Origin: an uncultured Solobacterium sp.
GTDB taxonomy: Bacteria; Bacillota_I; Bacilli_A; Erysipelotrichales; Erysipelotrichaceae
Length of the DNA stretch: 28,180 nucleotides
Assembly (NCBI GenBank): GCA_938041275.1
Contig: CALISH010000176.1
Span: 1-28,180 of the forward strand
Direction of reading: 5' to 3'
How positions within the stretch are numbered: the first letter of the stretch is position 1; every line of letters starts with the position of its first letter. A model generated the notes under the pieces. The model saw only the letters and a list, made by a program, of their open reading frames with translations, ran no database searches and was not told where the DNA came from. The position numbers and the translations under genes are program-made. This document shows, piece after piece, positions 8,086-16,120 of the stretch.

Positions 8086-9209
8086 TATCGTTCACCTCCT
8101 TGCTTATGATCAGAGGTATCTGATTGTTTATGATTCATCTTATCGTGTGTTGGGTAGCTTGGTGTTGGGCGCTTCTTCTTATGAGGAAGCTTTATTGAAG
8201 CCGCCTTCGCAGCCGCATCCGCTGCTTCATGTACATCCTGTAATGCATGTTTATGATTTACAGATGTATCATTTTGTTCAGCCGGAATGACTTCTTCTGC
8301 AGTAATCTTACCTGCTTCAAGGATTGTCTCTTCATTCGCAGCTGGTGTATCATCCATCTTTGTCTGAAGTTCATGTACATCTGCTTCAATGATCGTTTCA
8401 TCATCGTCATCCTCACCATTTTCTTCAGTTTGACCAACGATGATATGTGTTAGATATTTACGTAATTGTTGTTCATTTACAGCCGTCAACTTACCACCTT
8501 CTGCAATAGATACGTTTCCTGTTTCTTCGGATACAACAATTGTAATCGCATCTGTAATTTCACTAATGCCAATCGCAGCACGGTGTCTTGAACCATAGCG
8601 AGATGGAATATCTGCTGTTGTCGGTGGGAAGTATGCACTTGCGCAAGCAATCTTATCACCCTGGATAATAACTGCTCCATCATGCAGTGGCGTCGAAGTA
8701 ACAAAGATGGACGTTAAAAGTTCTGCGGTCACATCAGAATTCAAACGAGTACCAGTCGCAATAAAATCATCCAAAGGATGCGATTTTTCAATAGAAATCA
8801 ACGCACCCGTTTGATCGGCACTCAATAAACGTACTGCCGTCACAATATTGTCTACAAGTTTTTCCTTCTCATTCCCACTGAGTGAACTCATTCTAGAGAA
8901 GAAACTACTCTTACCTAGTCTTTCTAGAATTGTACGGATTTCTGGCTGAAAGATAATAATAACTGCTAAAAATCCCCAGTTAATAAACATATTTGTTAAA
9001 AACTGCAAAGTTTTAAGATTCATGACCTTAGCAAGTACATCTACGATGATGACAAAGATAATACCTTTAAATATCTGCATGGTGCTACTCTTACCACGAA
9101 CAATGCGTAAAGCAGCCAAGATAATCATCCAAATTACTACTATATCGATAACTGTCGTACTGAAAGTTAAGAACTTGTCCCACAATGATGATAAGTTATA
9201 GGTTGACAT
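8085..9209 (-). CDS. cdaA: Diadenylate cyclase CdaA with a long charged C-terminal tail
   Basis: Makes cyclic di-AMP from two ATP at the membrane; c-di-AMP controls potassium and osmolyte transport and cell-wall homeostasis. Three membrane helices occupy about residues 18-36, 45-62 and 70-88. The DAC domain (about 110-258) carries the catalytic motifs TSTPLHDGAVI (DGA at 177-179) and GSRHR (RHR at 208-210). The known family is about 270-285 aa. This protein has 374 because of a tail of about 110 residues after 260: first very acidic (EENGEDDDDE), then Ala/Glu-rich, then Lys/His-rich and Pro-containing (LPHKKKRPTPSYP), presumably disordered. It is the first gene of the cdaA-cdaR-glmM-glf operon, with AAGGGG 8-9 nt before the ATG and a clear promoter. 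The tail is in frame and ends exactly at the coupled start of cdaR. Confidence 0.95.
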   Translation of the reverse strand: MSTYNLSSLWDKFLTFSTTVIDIVVIWMIILAALRIVRGKSSTMQIFKGIIFVIIVDVLAKVMNLKTLQFLTNMFINWGFLAVIIIFQPEIRTILERLGKSSFFSRMSSLSGNEKEKLVDNIVTAVRLLSADQTGALISIEKSHPLDDFIATGTRLNSDVTAELLTSIFVTSTPLHDGAVIIQGDKIACASAYFPPTTADIPSRYGSRHRAAIGISEITDAITIVVSEETGNVSIAEGGKLTAVNEQQLRKYLTHIIVGQTEENGEDDDDETIIEADVHELQTKMDDTPAANEETILEAGKITAEEVIPAEQNDTSVNHKHALQDVHEAADAAAKAASIKLPHKKKRPTPSYPTHDKMNHKQSDTSDHKQGGER

Positions 9210-9238
9210 TTAACATATCCCCTTTCAAATATGCTCCT

Positions 9239-9247
9239 ATTATACCA
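9239..9247 (-). promoter_or_regulatory. Extended -10 promoter of the cdaA operon
   Basis: TGGTATAAT on the minus strand is a perfect extended -10, about 30 nt before the cdaA start. The -35 region (ATAGTG at 17 nt spacing) is weak. It lies downstream of the nrdB terminator, so the operon is transcribed on its own. Confidence 0.7.
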
Positions 9248-9280
9248 CACACCACCATGCTCACTATAGCCCCCACCAAA

Positions 9281-9308
9281 AGAAAAAGATGACCTTATAG
9301 ATCATCTT
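9281..9308 (-). terminator. Intrinsic terminator of nrdAB
   Basis: Minus-strand stem AAGATGATC / GGTCATCTT (9 bp with one G:U pair, loop TATAA) followed by TTTTTC. It overlaps the stop codon of nrdB. Confidence 0.85.
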
Positions 9309-10344
9309 CAATTGCACCACTCTTGGCGTATGCGGAAGGTCTGGCTTCAAAGAAATCAGTCTTAACCATGTTTGCGTCTGAGTATTGTTTTACCCACTTC
9401 ATGGATTCAGGTTCCTCAGCATACTCTTCATATAGATTACCAAAACCTAATGTCGCAAAACGTGTGTTACCTAAATACTTGATATAATCAGTAACCATCT
9501 GCTTATTTAAGCCTGGAATTTCATCACCAATTACATAGTGTCCCCATGCAATTTCTTGTTCAACACCAGTATTCATCATATCGCGAATCATCTGGATATT
9601 TTCCGGTGTAAATAACTCTGGTTCTTCCTTCTGTAACTCTACCAAGATATTACGGAATAACCATAAGTGTGTTGATTCATCACGATTGATGTAACGAATT
9701 TCCTGTACACTTCCTGGCATCTTACCATTTCTTGCAAGATTGTAGAAGAACATAAATCCAGAGTAGAAGTAAACACCCTCTAGGATAAAGTTTGCAATAC
9801 ATACTCTCAAGAAAGATTGTTTATCTTGCTTGGCAACAAACTCATTATAGAGTTCGCCAATAAATTCATTTCTCTTTAATAAGTGCTCATCTGTCTTCCA
9901 CTGATAGAGGATATCATTTCTCTGTTCTGGAGAACAGATGGAGTCAAGCATGTAGCTATAAGATTGGGAGTGAATGCACTCTTGGAATGTCTGGATAGAT
10001 AAGCATAAGTTAACTTCATTTGCAGTAATGTACTGAGAAATGTTTGGTAAGTTAGCAGATTGTAGAGAATCCAAGTAAACTAAGAAACTCAAAATCTTAT
10101 CATACGCTGTCTTTTCAGCAAGATTCAGACGTGGATAGTCCGACTTATCTTGATTCAAGTTAATTTCTTCTGGAACCCAGAAGTTATTCATCGCTTGACG
10201 GTACCAATCAGATACCCAGTTATACTTCATATTATTGAAGTCATTGATATTTGTTGTATTGAAGTTGATAAGACGACGATTACGTACATCAATATCTCCC
10301 TCAGGGTTGAATAACGGTTTACGATTAATCTGATCTGTCTGCAT
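9295..10344 (-). CDS. nrdB: Ribonucleotide reductase small (R2) subunit, class I
   Basis: Holds the metal-radical cofactor that starts reduction of ribonucleotides by NrdA. The 349-residue protein has all six metal ligands in order: Asp in LVYLDSLQ, Glu and His in TFQECIHSQSYSYML, Glu in FILEGVYFYSGF, and Glu and His in NRDESTHLWLF. The radical-site Tyr is present in HSQSYSY, at the position of Tyr122 of E. coli. The start is the ATG at 10344, 6 nt after a perfect AGGAGGT; an upstream ATG in the same frame lies in the nrdA end and has no ribosome site. No nrdI neighbour is seen, which fits class Ia rather than Ib, though the metal cannot be told from sequence. Confidence 0.95.
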   Translation of the reverse strand: MQTDQINRKPLFNPEGDIDVRNRRLINFNTTNINDFNNMKYNWVSDWYRQAMNNFWVPEEINLNQDKSDYPRLNLAEKTAYDKILSFLVYLDSLQSANLPNISQYITANEVNLCLSIQTFQECIHSQSYSYMLDSICSPEQRNDILYQWKTDEHLLKRNEFIGELYNEFVAKQDKQSFLRVCIANFILEGVYFYSGFMFFYNLARNGKMPGSVQEIRYINRDESTHLWLFRNILVELQKEEPELFTPENIQMIRDMMNTGVEQEIAWGHYVIGDEIPGLNKQMVTDYIKYLGNTRFATLGFGNLYEEYAEEPESMKWVKQYSDANMVKTDFFEARPSAYAKSGAIEDDL

Positions 10345-10355
10345 GTTTCTACCTC

Positions 10356-12869
10356 CTATGCGGAACAACTTTCACAATCTTCAGGATCTAATGCCTTAGA
10401 ACGTGTGTAGTAGATAGTCTTAACACCACAATCATACGCTAGTACATATAACTGTAATAACTGACTCATCTTATAGTCATTTGTAATCCATAAGTTAAAA
10501 CTCTGCGCTTGGTCGATATGACGCTGACGGATACCAGCAGCTCTAACAGACCAAGTCTGGTCAATTGTATGTGCAGTCTTATAGTACCAATATGTATCCG
10601 CAGATAATTCTGGTGCAGTTCTTGGTAAGATAGAACCCTTCTTTTCTTCTAAGAAGAAGCGATTCATAACTGGATCAAGTCCCGCTGAAGTACCGATTAA
10701 GATTGATGTAGAACTTGTTGGAGCGACTGCCAATACATATGCATTACGCATACCTGTTGCATGTACCTCTTCTTTAAGTTCTTTCCATCGTGCAGAATCA
10801 TATCCGCGTTGATCAAAGTATACTCCAGTTTCCCATTCAGAGCCTTCGAAGTACTGATAACTTCCACGTTCCTTCGCTAACGCATTACTTGCCTTAATAG
10901 ACGCATACGCAATATTTTCAAATACTTCGTCTACGAACTTCAAGTGTTCTTCACTTTCCCACATGATGTGATTCTTTGCAAGCATGTGGTGATAACCACT
11001 GACACCAAGCCCAATGGAACGATACTTGTGGTTTGTTACTTGTGCATTTGGTAATGGATAGAAGTTTAAATCAATTACATTATCAAGTGCACGTACCACC
11101 GTCGCAGTAACTTCTTCGATTTCCTTAGGGTCTTTCACATTAATATTACCTAAACATAATGAAGCTAAGTTACATACAACATAGTCACCTGGTTTTGTTG
11201 TTGTAACAATTACTTCATCACCATCCTCTGTCTTAATAACACGAGATACTTGCTTCACTTCAGACATGTTCTGTGCAATTTCTGTACAGAGGTTAGAACT
11301 ATAAATCATTCCCTTGTGTTTATTAGGGTTAGCACGGTTAACCGCATCACGATAGAAGGCAAATGGTGTTCCTGTTTCTACCATAGACTTCAAGATTAAA
11401 CGAACAACTTCCTTTAAGACTAGAACACGTTTAGAAATACGGTTGTCATGTACACATTCCCAATATCTCTTTTCCCATTCTTCGCCATAGAAGTCTTCCA
11501 AGCAATAACCCTTAACCATGAGGACATCATGCGGATCAAGAAGATACCAATCTTGATTCATATCTTCCTTCACCATCTTCCAGAATAAATCTGGATAGCA
11601 TACAGCAGGGAATACATCGTGTGCCTTCATACGGTCATCACCATTGTTTGTACGTAACTGTAAGAATTCAGGTAAGTCTTTATGCCATACATCAAGATAT
11701 ACCGCTACAGCACCAGCTCTTACACCAAGTTGGTCAACCGCAACCGCAGTATCGTTGATAACACGAATCCAGCGGATAACACCACCAGATGCACCTTCAA
11801 AACCACGGATAGATCCACCACGGGAGCGAACCTTACCTAAGTACATACCCATTCCACCACCGAACTTACTTACATCAGCGAAGTTAGAAATGGAATGATA
11901 AATACCATCCAATGAATCTGGAACAGTATCAATAAAACAGCTTGATAACTGATGATATGGCTTTCTCGCATTTGCCTGTGTTGGGGTTGCCATTGTTACC
12001 TTATGTAAACTCATCATATCGTAGAACTTCTTAACCCAACCGATACGATCATTTGTTTCCTTCATCGCTAAATGCATTGCAATGCCAATATACATTTCTT
12101 GTGATGATTCTAATAGAACATGTTGATGGCTACGAATCAAATAACGTTGAGATAATAAATCCAAACCACTGTAAGTGAATAAGTTATTACGTGTATTGTC
12201 GATTAAGCTTGCGATTTCATCAACTTCTTTATGAGAATAGTTTTCTAAAATATATGCTCCATATAATCCCTGTTCGATCATATAGGAGATCTTCTGGTAG
12301 AAACTTGTTAGACCAAGTTTTTCTTCAGTAGTTTTTAAATCACAAGCAATACTGTAACTAAGTAAACGTCCAGCAATTCTTTCCCAGTTTGGTTCTTCTT
12401 TAGTTGTAAGTTCAGCAGAACTTCTAGTTAATAATGCGATTCTATCTTTCAGAGACTGACCCTCTTTAGACATTGTAGAGAATTTTTCATACAATCTCTT
12501 TAAGTCATAGTCTGGATAAGACTTTTGGATATCAACCAAAACATCTTCCAACTCGTCATCACCGATTAGTTTTACCAACTCAAGGCGATCATTACGCATT
12601 TGTGTACGCTTTTCACGGTATAAGATATAACTCTTTGCGACGTTGTACTTTTCGTTCTTCATCAAGATTTTTTCGACAGTATCTTGAATTTCTTCAACAT
12701 CAACTTCTTGACGGCCGTCAAATTGCGCTTCAATCTGCTCTAATAAGTCAGAAAGATATGCTTGATCAACACTCTCTTTTACGCTTAGGAACGATTTTTC
12801 TATCGCTAAAACAATCTTAGCTCCATCATATGGAACAACTTGTCCGTTACGTTTTACTATCCTATCCAC
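10356..12869 (-). CDS. nrdA: Ribonucleoside-diphosphate reductase large (R1) subunit, class Ia-like
   Basis: Reduces ribonucleoside diphosphates to deoxyribonucleotides. The 837-residue protein starts with an ATP-cone (about residues 1-90, beginning RIVKRNGQVVPYDGAKIV) for overall activity control. The catalytic barrel follows, with the active-site Cys in HQLSSCFID, Asn-Cys-Glu in SSNLCTEIA and the partner Cys in VVCNLASLCLGN. The C-terminus ends in CESCSA, the redox-active cysteine pair that passes electrons from thioredoxin. The start chosen is GTG at 12869, 7 nt after GGAGGT. A GTG five codons upstream has no ribosome site and would place the GGAGGT inside the gene. It is cotranscribed with nrdB, 11 nt downstream. 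Confidence 0.96.
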   Translation of the reverse strand: MDRIVKRNGQVVPYDGAKIVLAIEKSFLSVKESVDQAYLSDLLEQIEAQFDGRQEVDVEEIQDTVEKILMKNEKYNVAKSYILYREKRTQMRNDRLELVKLIGDDELEDVLVDIQKSYPDYDLKRLYEKFSTMSKEGQSLKDRIALLTRSSAELTTKEEPNWERIAGRLLSYSIACDLKTTEEKLGLTSFYQKISYMIEQGLYGAYILENYSHKEVDEIASLIDNTRNNLFTYSGLDLLSQRYLIRSHQHVLLESSQEMYIGIAMHLAMKETNDRIGWVKKFYDMMSLHKVTMATPTQANARKPYHQLSSCFIDTVPDSLDGIYHSISNFADVSKFGGGMGMYLGKVRSRGGSIRGFEGASGGVIRWIRVINDTAVAVDQLGVRAGAVAVYLDVWHKDLPEFLQLRTNNGDDRMKAHDVFPAVCYPDLFWKMVKEDMNQDWYLLDPHDVLMVKGYCLEDFYGEEWEKRYWECVHDNRISKRVLVLKEVVRLILKSMVETGTPFAFYRDAVNRANPNKHKGMIYSSNLCTEIAQNMSEVKQVSRVIKTEDGDEVIVTTTKPGDYVVCNLASLCLGNINVKDPKEIEEVTATVVRALDNVIDLNFYPLPNAQVTNHKYRSIGLGVSGYHHMLAKNHIMWESEEHLKFVDEVFENIAYASIKASNALAKERGSYQYFEGSEWETGVYFDQRGYDSARWKELKEEVHATGMRNAYVLAVAPTSSTSILIGTSAGLDPVMNRFFLEEKKGSILPRTAPELSADTYWYYKTAHTIDQTWSVRAAGIRQRHIDQAQSFNLWITNDYKMSQLLQLYVLAYDCGVKTIYYTRSKALDPEDCESCSA

Positions 12870-13079
12870 AACTTCTACCTCCACTGAATTCTGTCTTTCA
12901 ATAGCATAATAAGAAAAGAATTATTTTTCTATCTGAATGCCCAACTTTTTCCCAGAATTCCTTATGTAAAAACCCCCTTATTTTAAATCGTGAAAATCAC
13001 TATTTTTATTCTCTGAAATCATTCTCACTTTTTCATTTTTAAAGCTTGAAAACTTTGCATATCATTTATTTAAATTATC
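12870..13079 (-). other. AT-rich leader region of nrdAB
   Basis: About 210 nt between the upstream pseudogene terminator and nrdA, with no ORF that looks real. I looked for a pair of NrdR boxes (consensus like ACACTATATATTGTGT) and saw none. Several weak -10-like hexamers (for example TATTAT) occur, but I cannot choose one. Confidence 0.4.
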
Positions 13080-13105
13080 AAAAAAAGCTCCTGTTAGGGC
13101 TTGCT
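13080..13105 (-). terminator. Terminator of the decayed small gene
   Basis: Minus-strand stem AAGCCCT / AGGAGCTT (7 bp with one bulged A, loop AAC) followed by TTTTTTT. It lies about 28 nt after the pseudogene stop. Confidence 0.7.
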
Positions 13106-13132
13106 AAAAGCAATCAATTCTCATTGATATAT

Positions 13133-13298
13133 TTATTCCATACCTGCTTTTCGATATTGTTCATGAATCCATTCTTGCTATTTTCCAAAAGCATCTATCG
13201 CTTCCTGTGGCGCATCTTCTTTAAATTTACCGTTGACCCTATATGGTTTGTAAATCTCTTCGAGTTTTTTTTATTTCATCAGGAAATATCAATATCAT
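13133..13298 (-). pseudogene. Remnant of a small (about 54 aa) hypothetical gene
   Basis: Starting at the ATG at 13298, 8 nt after AAGGGG, the frame reads MILIFPDEIKK and then meets a run of eight A (near 13265-13272). Removing one A restores a frame reading LEEIYKPYRVNGKFKEDAPQ, then EAIDAFGK, a TAG (13178-13180), and QEWIHEQYRKAGME before TAA. The total length, 166 nt, is one base more than 55 codons, exactly what a single inserted A predicts. The amber codon is a second, independent lesion; a TAT or TAC there would restore it. The composition (charged, one short helical stretch after a DAPQEA motif) is protein-like. Promoter and terminator are both still recognisable. Function unknown. Confidence 0.65.
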
Positions 13299-13347
13299 GT
13301 AATCATCCCCTTTATACATTTAGTTTATTGTCGTCAACTGTTATCTC

Positions 13348-13376
13348 ATTGTACTACCTAAATATATACATGTCAT
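13348..13376 (-). promoter_or_regulatory. Sigma-A promoter of the decayed small gene
   Basis: ATGACA, 17 nt, TACAAT on the minus strand: each hexamer matches consensus at five of six positions. It leads to the ATG at 13298 after a leader of about 45 nt. Confidence 0.6.
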
Positions 13377-13446
13377 TTTCTTCTTAATAAATCAGCTTTA
13401 TGGAAAATACTTTTTAAATGGTGCCAAATTGTAGGCCACAATAAAG

Positions 13447-13471
13447 AAAAAGCCCTTAAAATAAGGCTTTG
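13447..13471 (-). terminator. Terminator of the tRNA-Thr transcript
   Basis: Minus-strand stem AAAGCCTT / AGGGCTTT (8 bp with one G:U pair, loop ATTTTA) followed by TTTTTCTTT, 12 nt beyond the tRNA end. Confidence 0.8.
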
Positions 13472-13482
13472 TCTCTATAAAG

Positions 13483-13553
13483 TGCCGCTTAGCAGAATTG
13501 AACTGCTCGTTCATCCTTACCATGGATGCGTATTACCACTATACTAAAGCGGC
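13483..13553 (-). tRNA. tRNA-Thr, anticodon GGT
   Basis: Folds as a full cloverleaf: acceptor GCCGCTT / AAGCGGC with discriminator A; D arm GTAT / ATAC with loop AGTGGTA; anticodon stem CATCC / GGATG with loop ATGGTAA (anticodon GGT, decoding ACY); T arm AGCAG / CTGCT with loop TTCAATT. At 71 nt it is short, with a 7-nt D loop and only 4 nt (AACG) in the variable region. The 3' CCA is not encoded, so a CCA-adding enzyme is required. Confidence 0.93.
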
Positions 13554-13564
13554 ATAGCCTTTAT

Positions 13565-13592
13565 ATAATAACAAACTACACCTAAAAATCAA
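13565..13592 (-). promoter_or_regulatory. Probable promoter of tRNA-Thr
   Basis: TTGATT, 16 nt, TATTAT on the minus strand, just before the tRNA. The -35 overlaps the maf stop codon. Confidence 0.4.
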
Positions 13593-14152
13593 TAATCAGT
13601 ACTGTTTTTCAACTCATCATAAACAACCTGTAAAGGTAGGCCCATAATGGCATAATAATCCCCATGAATCTCTTTGATGTATCTACCACCAAATCCTTGG
13701 ATTGCATAGGCTCCTGCTTTATCCGCTGTTTCCCCTGTATGAATATAATTCCAGATTTCTTCATCACTCATTTTTGAGAAATATACATCCGTGATACACG
13801 CATATGTAAAACATTTCTTTTTACTAATGATACATAAGCTGGTTAGAACTTGGCTCTTATGATTTTGAAGCTTCTTTAACATCTGAAAAGCATCTGCATC
13901 ATCTTCTGGTTTTCCCATGACTTGGTTATCACATAACACCAAAGTATCACTGCCAATCACGATAGAATCAGGATGTCTTTCTAAAACTGTCTTTGCTTTG
14001 CGATAAGATAAATTCTTACTTTCCTCGATAAGATCTGCTTGTAAATCAATTGACTCATCAATATCTGCTGGATCACAGATGAATGAAAATCCAGTTTTCT
14101 CTAATAACTCTTTTCTTCGTGGACTTTGTGAAGCTAGTACTAGTTCTCTCAT
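13589..14152 (-). CDS. maf: Maf-family nucleoside triphosphate pyrophosphatase
   Basis: Probably hydrolyses dTTP, UTP and modified pyrimidine nucleotides to the monophosphates, a house-cleaning enzyme also linked to septum formation in Bacillus. The 187-residue protein starts with the family motif LVLASQSPRRKELLEKTGF, followed by SYRKAKTV, the central IVIGSDTLVL (the catalytic Asp region), GKPEDDADA and the C-terminal GAYAIQGFGGRYIKEIHGDYYAIMG in two parts. The QG in AIQG fits the YhdE-type (dTTP/UTP) group. The start is the ATG at 14152, 5 nt after AGAGGT; an in-frame TTG two codons upstream has no spacing for a ribosome site. Confidence 0.93.
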   Translation of the reverse strand: MRELVLASQSPRRKELLEKTGFSFICDPADIDESIDLQADLIEESKNLSYRKAKTVLERHPDSIVIGSDTLVLCDNQVMGKPEDDADAFQMLKKLQNHKSQVLTSLCIISKKKCFTYACITDVYFSKMSDEEIWNYIHTGETADKAGAYAIQGFGGRYIKEIHGDYYAIMGLPLQVVYDELKNSTDY

Positions 14153-14210
14153 AGGCAACCTCTTTCTTTACTATTTTATGAAAAATTAGGAATTAATGAA
14201 AGTGCTTACG

Positions 14211-14219
14211 TGATATAAT
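14211..14219 (+). promoter_or_regulatory. Extended -10 promoter of the nucleotidyltransferase gene
   Basis: TGATATAAT, a perfect extended -10, 33 nt before the ATG. AAAGGGAT provides the ribosome site. The -35 is weak. Confidence 0.65.
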
Positions 14220-14252
14220 TATTCAAGTAATAAAAATTGAAAGGGATTAAGA

Positions 14253-15161
14253 ATGAACAAACCTACATTAGTTATTTTGGCTGCTGGAATGGGTAGCCGC
14301 TATGGTGGAATGAAACAAATTGATGGAGTTGGAAGCCATGGTGAGCCAATCATAGAATTTTCTATCTATGACGCAAAAGAGGCAGGATTTGAGAATGTTG
14401 TTCTCATCATCCGTCGTGAACATGAACAAGCATTCCATACTGCATTAACAAACCGCGTATCTAAGGGAATGAACGTGAAGTTTGCTTATCAGGACATCAA
14501 TAATGTTCCATCTGATATTGTGGTACCTGAAGGTCGTGAAAAGCCATGGGGTACAACACATGCATTACTTGCATGCAAGGGTGTCGTTGATGGACCATTT
14601 GCGATTATCAACGCAGATGATTTCTATGGTAAGGACGCTTATAAAGTTATCTATAACTTCCTAACAACAGAAGTAAGTGATGACCATTACGCAATGGTTG
14701 GTTATGCCGCAAATAACACTCTTACAGACCATGGAACAGTTACTCGTGGCGTTTGCCAAGAAGACGAAAATGGCAACTTAACAAGTATTGTTGAAGTACA
14801 GAAGATTGCCCGTAAAGATGGCAAAGTCGTTTACGATGACAATGGCACTTGGAAAGAAATGGATCCTAACGCATTAGTTTCTATGAACTTCTGGGGATTT
14901 ACACCTAAGGTATTCGATGACATGGATGTATACTTTGATGAATTCATTCATGCAAACCTCGCATCAAACCCAATGAAGTGTGAATATGTCATTCCTACTA
15001 CTGTTGGTCAAATGGTTAAGGATGGTAAGTGTACAGTTAAGGTACTTTCCTCTAAGGACCAATGGTTCGGTGTAACATATCAAGAAGATAAGCCGCTTGT
15101 AGTTGAAAAGATTGCGGAAATGAAAGAAGCAGGAATCTACCCAGATATCCTTTGGAAGTAA
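14253..15161 (+). CDS. Sugar-phosphate nucleotidyltransferase family protein
   Basis: Likely transfers a nucleotide to a sugar 1-phosphate (or a related phosphorylated substrate) to make an activated precursor. The 302-residue protein has the nucleotide-binding signature LVILAAGMGSRYGGMKQ at residues 6-22, PWGTTHALL around 93-101, and the metal-binding INADDFYG around 119-126. The C-terminal half (MNFWGFTPKVFDDM, PTTVGQMVKDGK, VKVLSSKDQWFGVTYQEDK) is typical of an uncharacterised NTP-transferase group in gut Firmicutes and Bacteroidetes. The substrate cannot be assigned. It forms a single-gene unit with its own promoter and terminator, divergent from maf. No neighbouring glycosyltransferase gives a clue. 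Confidence 0.85.
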   Translation: MNKPTLVILAAGMGSRYGGMKQIDGVGSHGEPIIEFSIYDAKEAGFENVVLIIRREHEQAFHTALTNRVSKGMNVKFAYQDINNVPSDIVVPEGREKPWGTTHALLACKGVVDGPFAIINADDFYGKDAYKVIYNFLTTEVSDDHYAMVGYAANNTLTDHGTVTRGVCQEDENGNLTSIVEVQKIARKDGKVVYDDNGTWKEMDPNALVSMNFWGFTPKVFDDMDVYFDEFIHANLASNPMKCEYVIPTTVGQMVKDGKCTVKVLSSKDQWFGVTYQEDKPLVVEKIAEMKEAGIYPDILWK

Positions 15162-15164
15162 TTA

Positions 15165-15200
15165 AGCCCTTGTGCGATTGCACAAGAGCTTTTCTTTTAC
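15165..15200 (+). terminator. Intrinsic terminator of the nucleotidyltransferase gene
   Basis: Perfect stem CTTGTGC / GCACAAG (loop GATT), extended by AGC / GCT after one mismatch, then TTTTCTTTT. It touches the end of the convergent dipeptidase gene; in that direction it lacks a good T-tract. Confidence 0.85.
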
Positions 15201-16120
15201 ATATATTTTCTTAGGAAGCGTAGAACATTGCGATATGCAATATCTTTAATTTCCTCTGCTGTAAATCCTACACGCTGTAACGCTTTGATAAAATTCTGTG
15301 CTTGGGAAGGTCCGTACATATTGTGCTCCTCACCATCATTATAATATTCACCAAAGTCAAATCCACATGCGACATGCTTCACTCCAACAAGATCTGCGAT
15401 ATATTTTGTATGTTTTGCAAGATGTAATGCATCTTGTTTTTGTTGTTCTGTATGAATAAATGAACAACATGCATTCATACCAATCAATCCATCTTTACTT
15501 GCGATTGCACGAATTTGCTGATCCGTTAAATTTCTCTCTACAAAACAACGACCCTTCGCATTTGAATGTGTCGCAATAATTGGTTGGGTTGAACAGGAAA
15601 GAATATCCCAGAATGTTTTCTCATTAGCATGAGATACATCCACAATCATATGTAGTTCATTCATCTTTGTGATTGCTTGCTTACCAAGTTCCGTTAAGCC
15701 TCTTGTAGGATCTCCAGAATTTCCTGTTGCAAGAGTGTTTTGATCATTCCAACAAAGAGAGCCAATACGATTACCCATATCATATAACCATTGAATTTTC
15801 TCTTCAACATCGTCGTGGATACCGCACATTCCTTCAATTGTCATTAAGAATGCCGTTTCTTGTTGATCATCATCTAAATCATCCTTGGTATAGATAACTT
15901 TATGACCAGAGGCAGTAATATCATTCTTTACTTTTGTGACAACATCTTGCATTTCTTTCCAACTTTCTGTTCCCACAAAGAAGCTTGCAGCAGAAGTATA
16001 TGCAATCTGTCCTTGTTTAAAACGGGTATTCCAATCTTTCTTAAGGATGGATGTCTTACCATCTGTGTAGAAAGGTTTGATTGCTTCTGCTAAGTCCGCA
16101 TGTAAATCAAAGATTTTCAT
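15197..16120 (-). CDS. Membrane dipeptidase-like metallopeptidase, family M19
   Basis: Zinc dipeptidase of the renal-dipeptidase family; members cleave L-Xaa-Xaa and some L-Xaa-D-Xaa dipeptides. The 307-residue protein keeps the metal ligands: His7 and Asp9 in FDLHADL, Glu in TIEGMCG, His in DVSHAN and in IATHSNAKG, and the Asp in GFDFGEYY near the end. There is no signal peptide, so it should be cytoplasmic. The start overlaps the end of coaX by 14 nt, making it the third gene of the coaBC-coaX unit. The link with coenzyme A synthesis is not obvious. Natural substrate unknown. Confidence 0.92.
   Translation of the reverse strand: MKIFDLHADLAEAIKPFYTDGKTSILKKDWNTRFKQGQIAYTSAASFFVGTESWKEMQDVVTKVKNDITASGHKVIYTKDDLDDDQQETAFLMTIEGMCGIHDDVEEKIQWLYDMGNRIGSLCWNDQNTLATGNSGDPTRGLTELGKQAITKMNELHMIVDVSHANEKTFWDILSCSTQPIIATHSNAKGRCFVERNLTDQQIRAIASKDGLIGMNACCSFIHTEQQKQDALHLAKHTKYIADLVGVKHVACGFDFGEYYNDGEEHNMYGPSQAQNFIKALQRVGFTAEEIKDIAYRNVLRFLRKYM

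Noticed and set aside
13046..13387. Plus-strand open frame of 113 codons in the nrdA-tRNA gap
   Set aside because: Hydrophobic and Phe/Leu-rich because it is antisense to the decayed small gene and AT-rich spacer; no ribosome site. The minus strand explains the region better.
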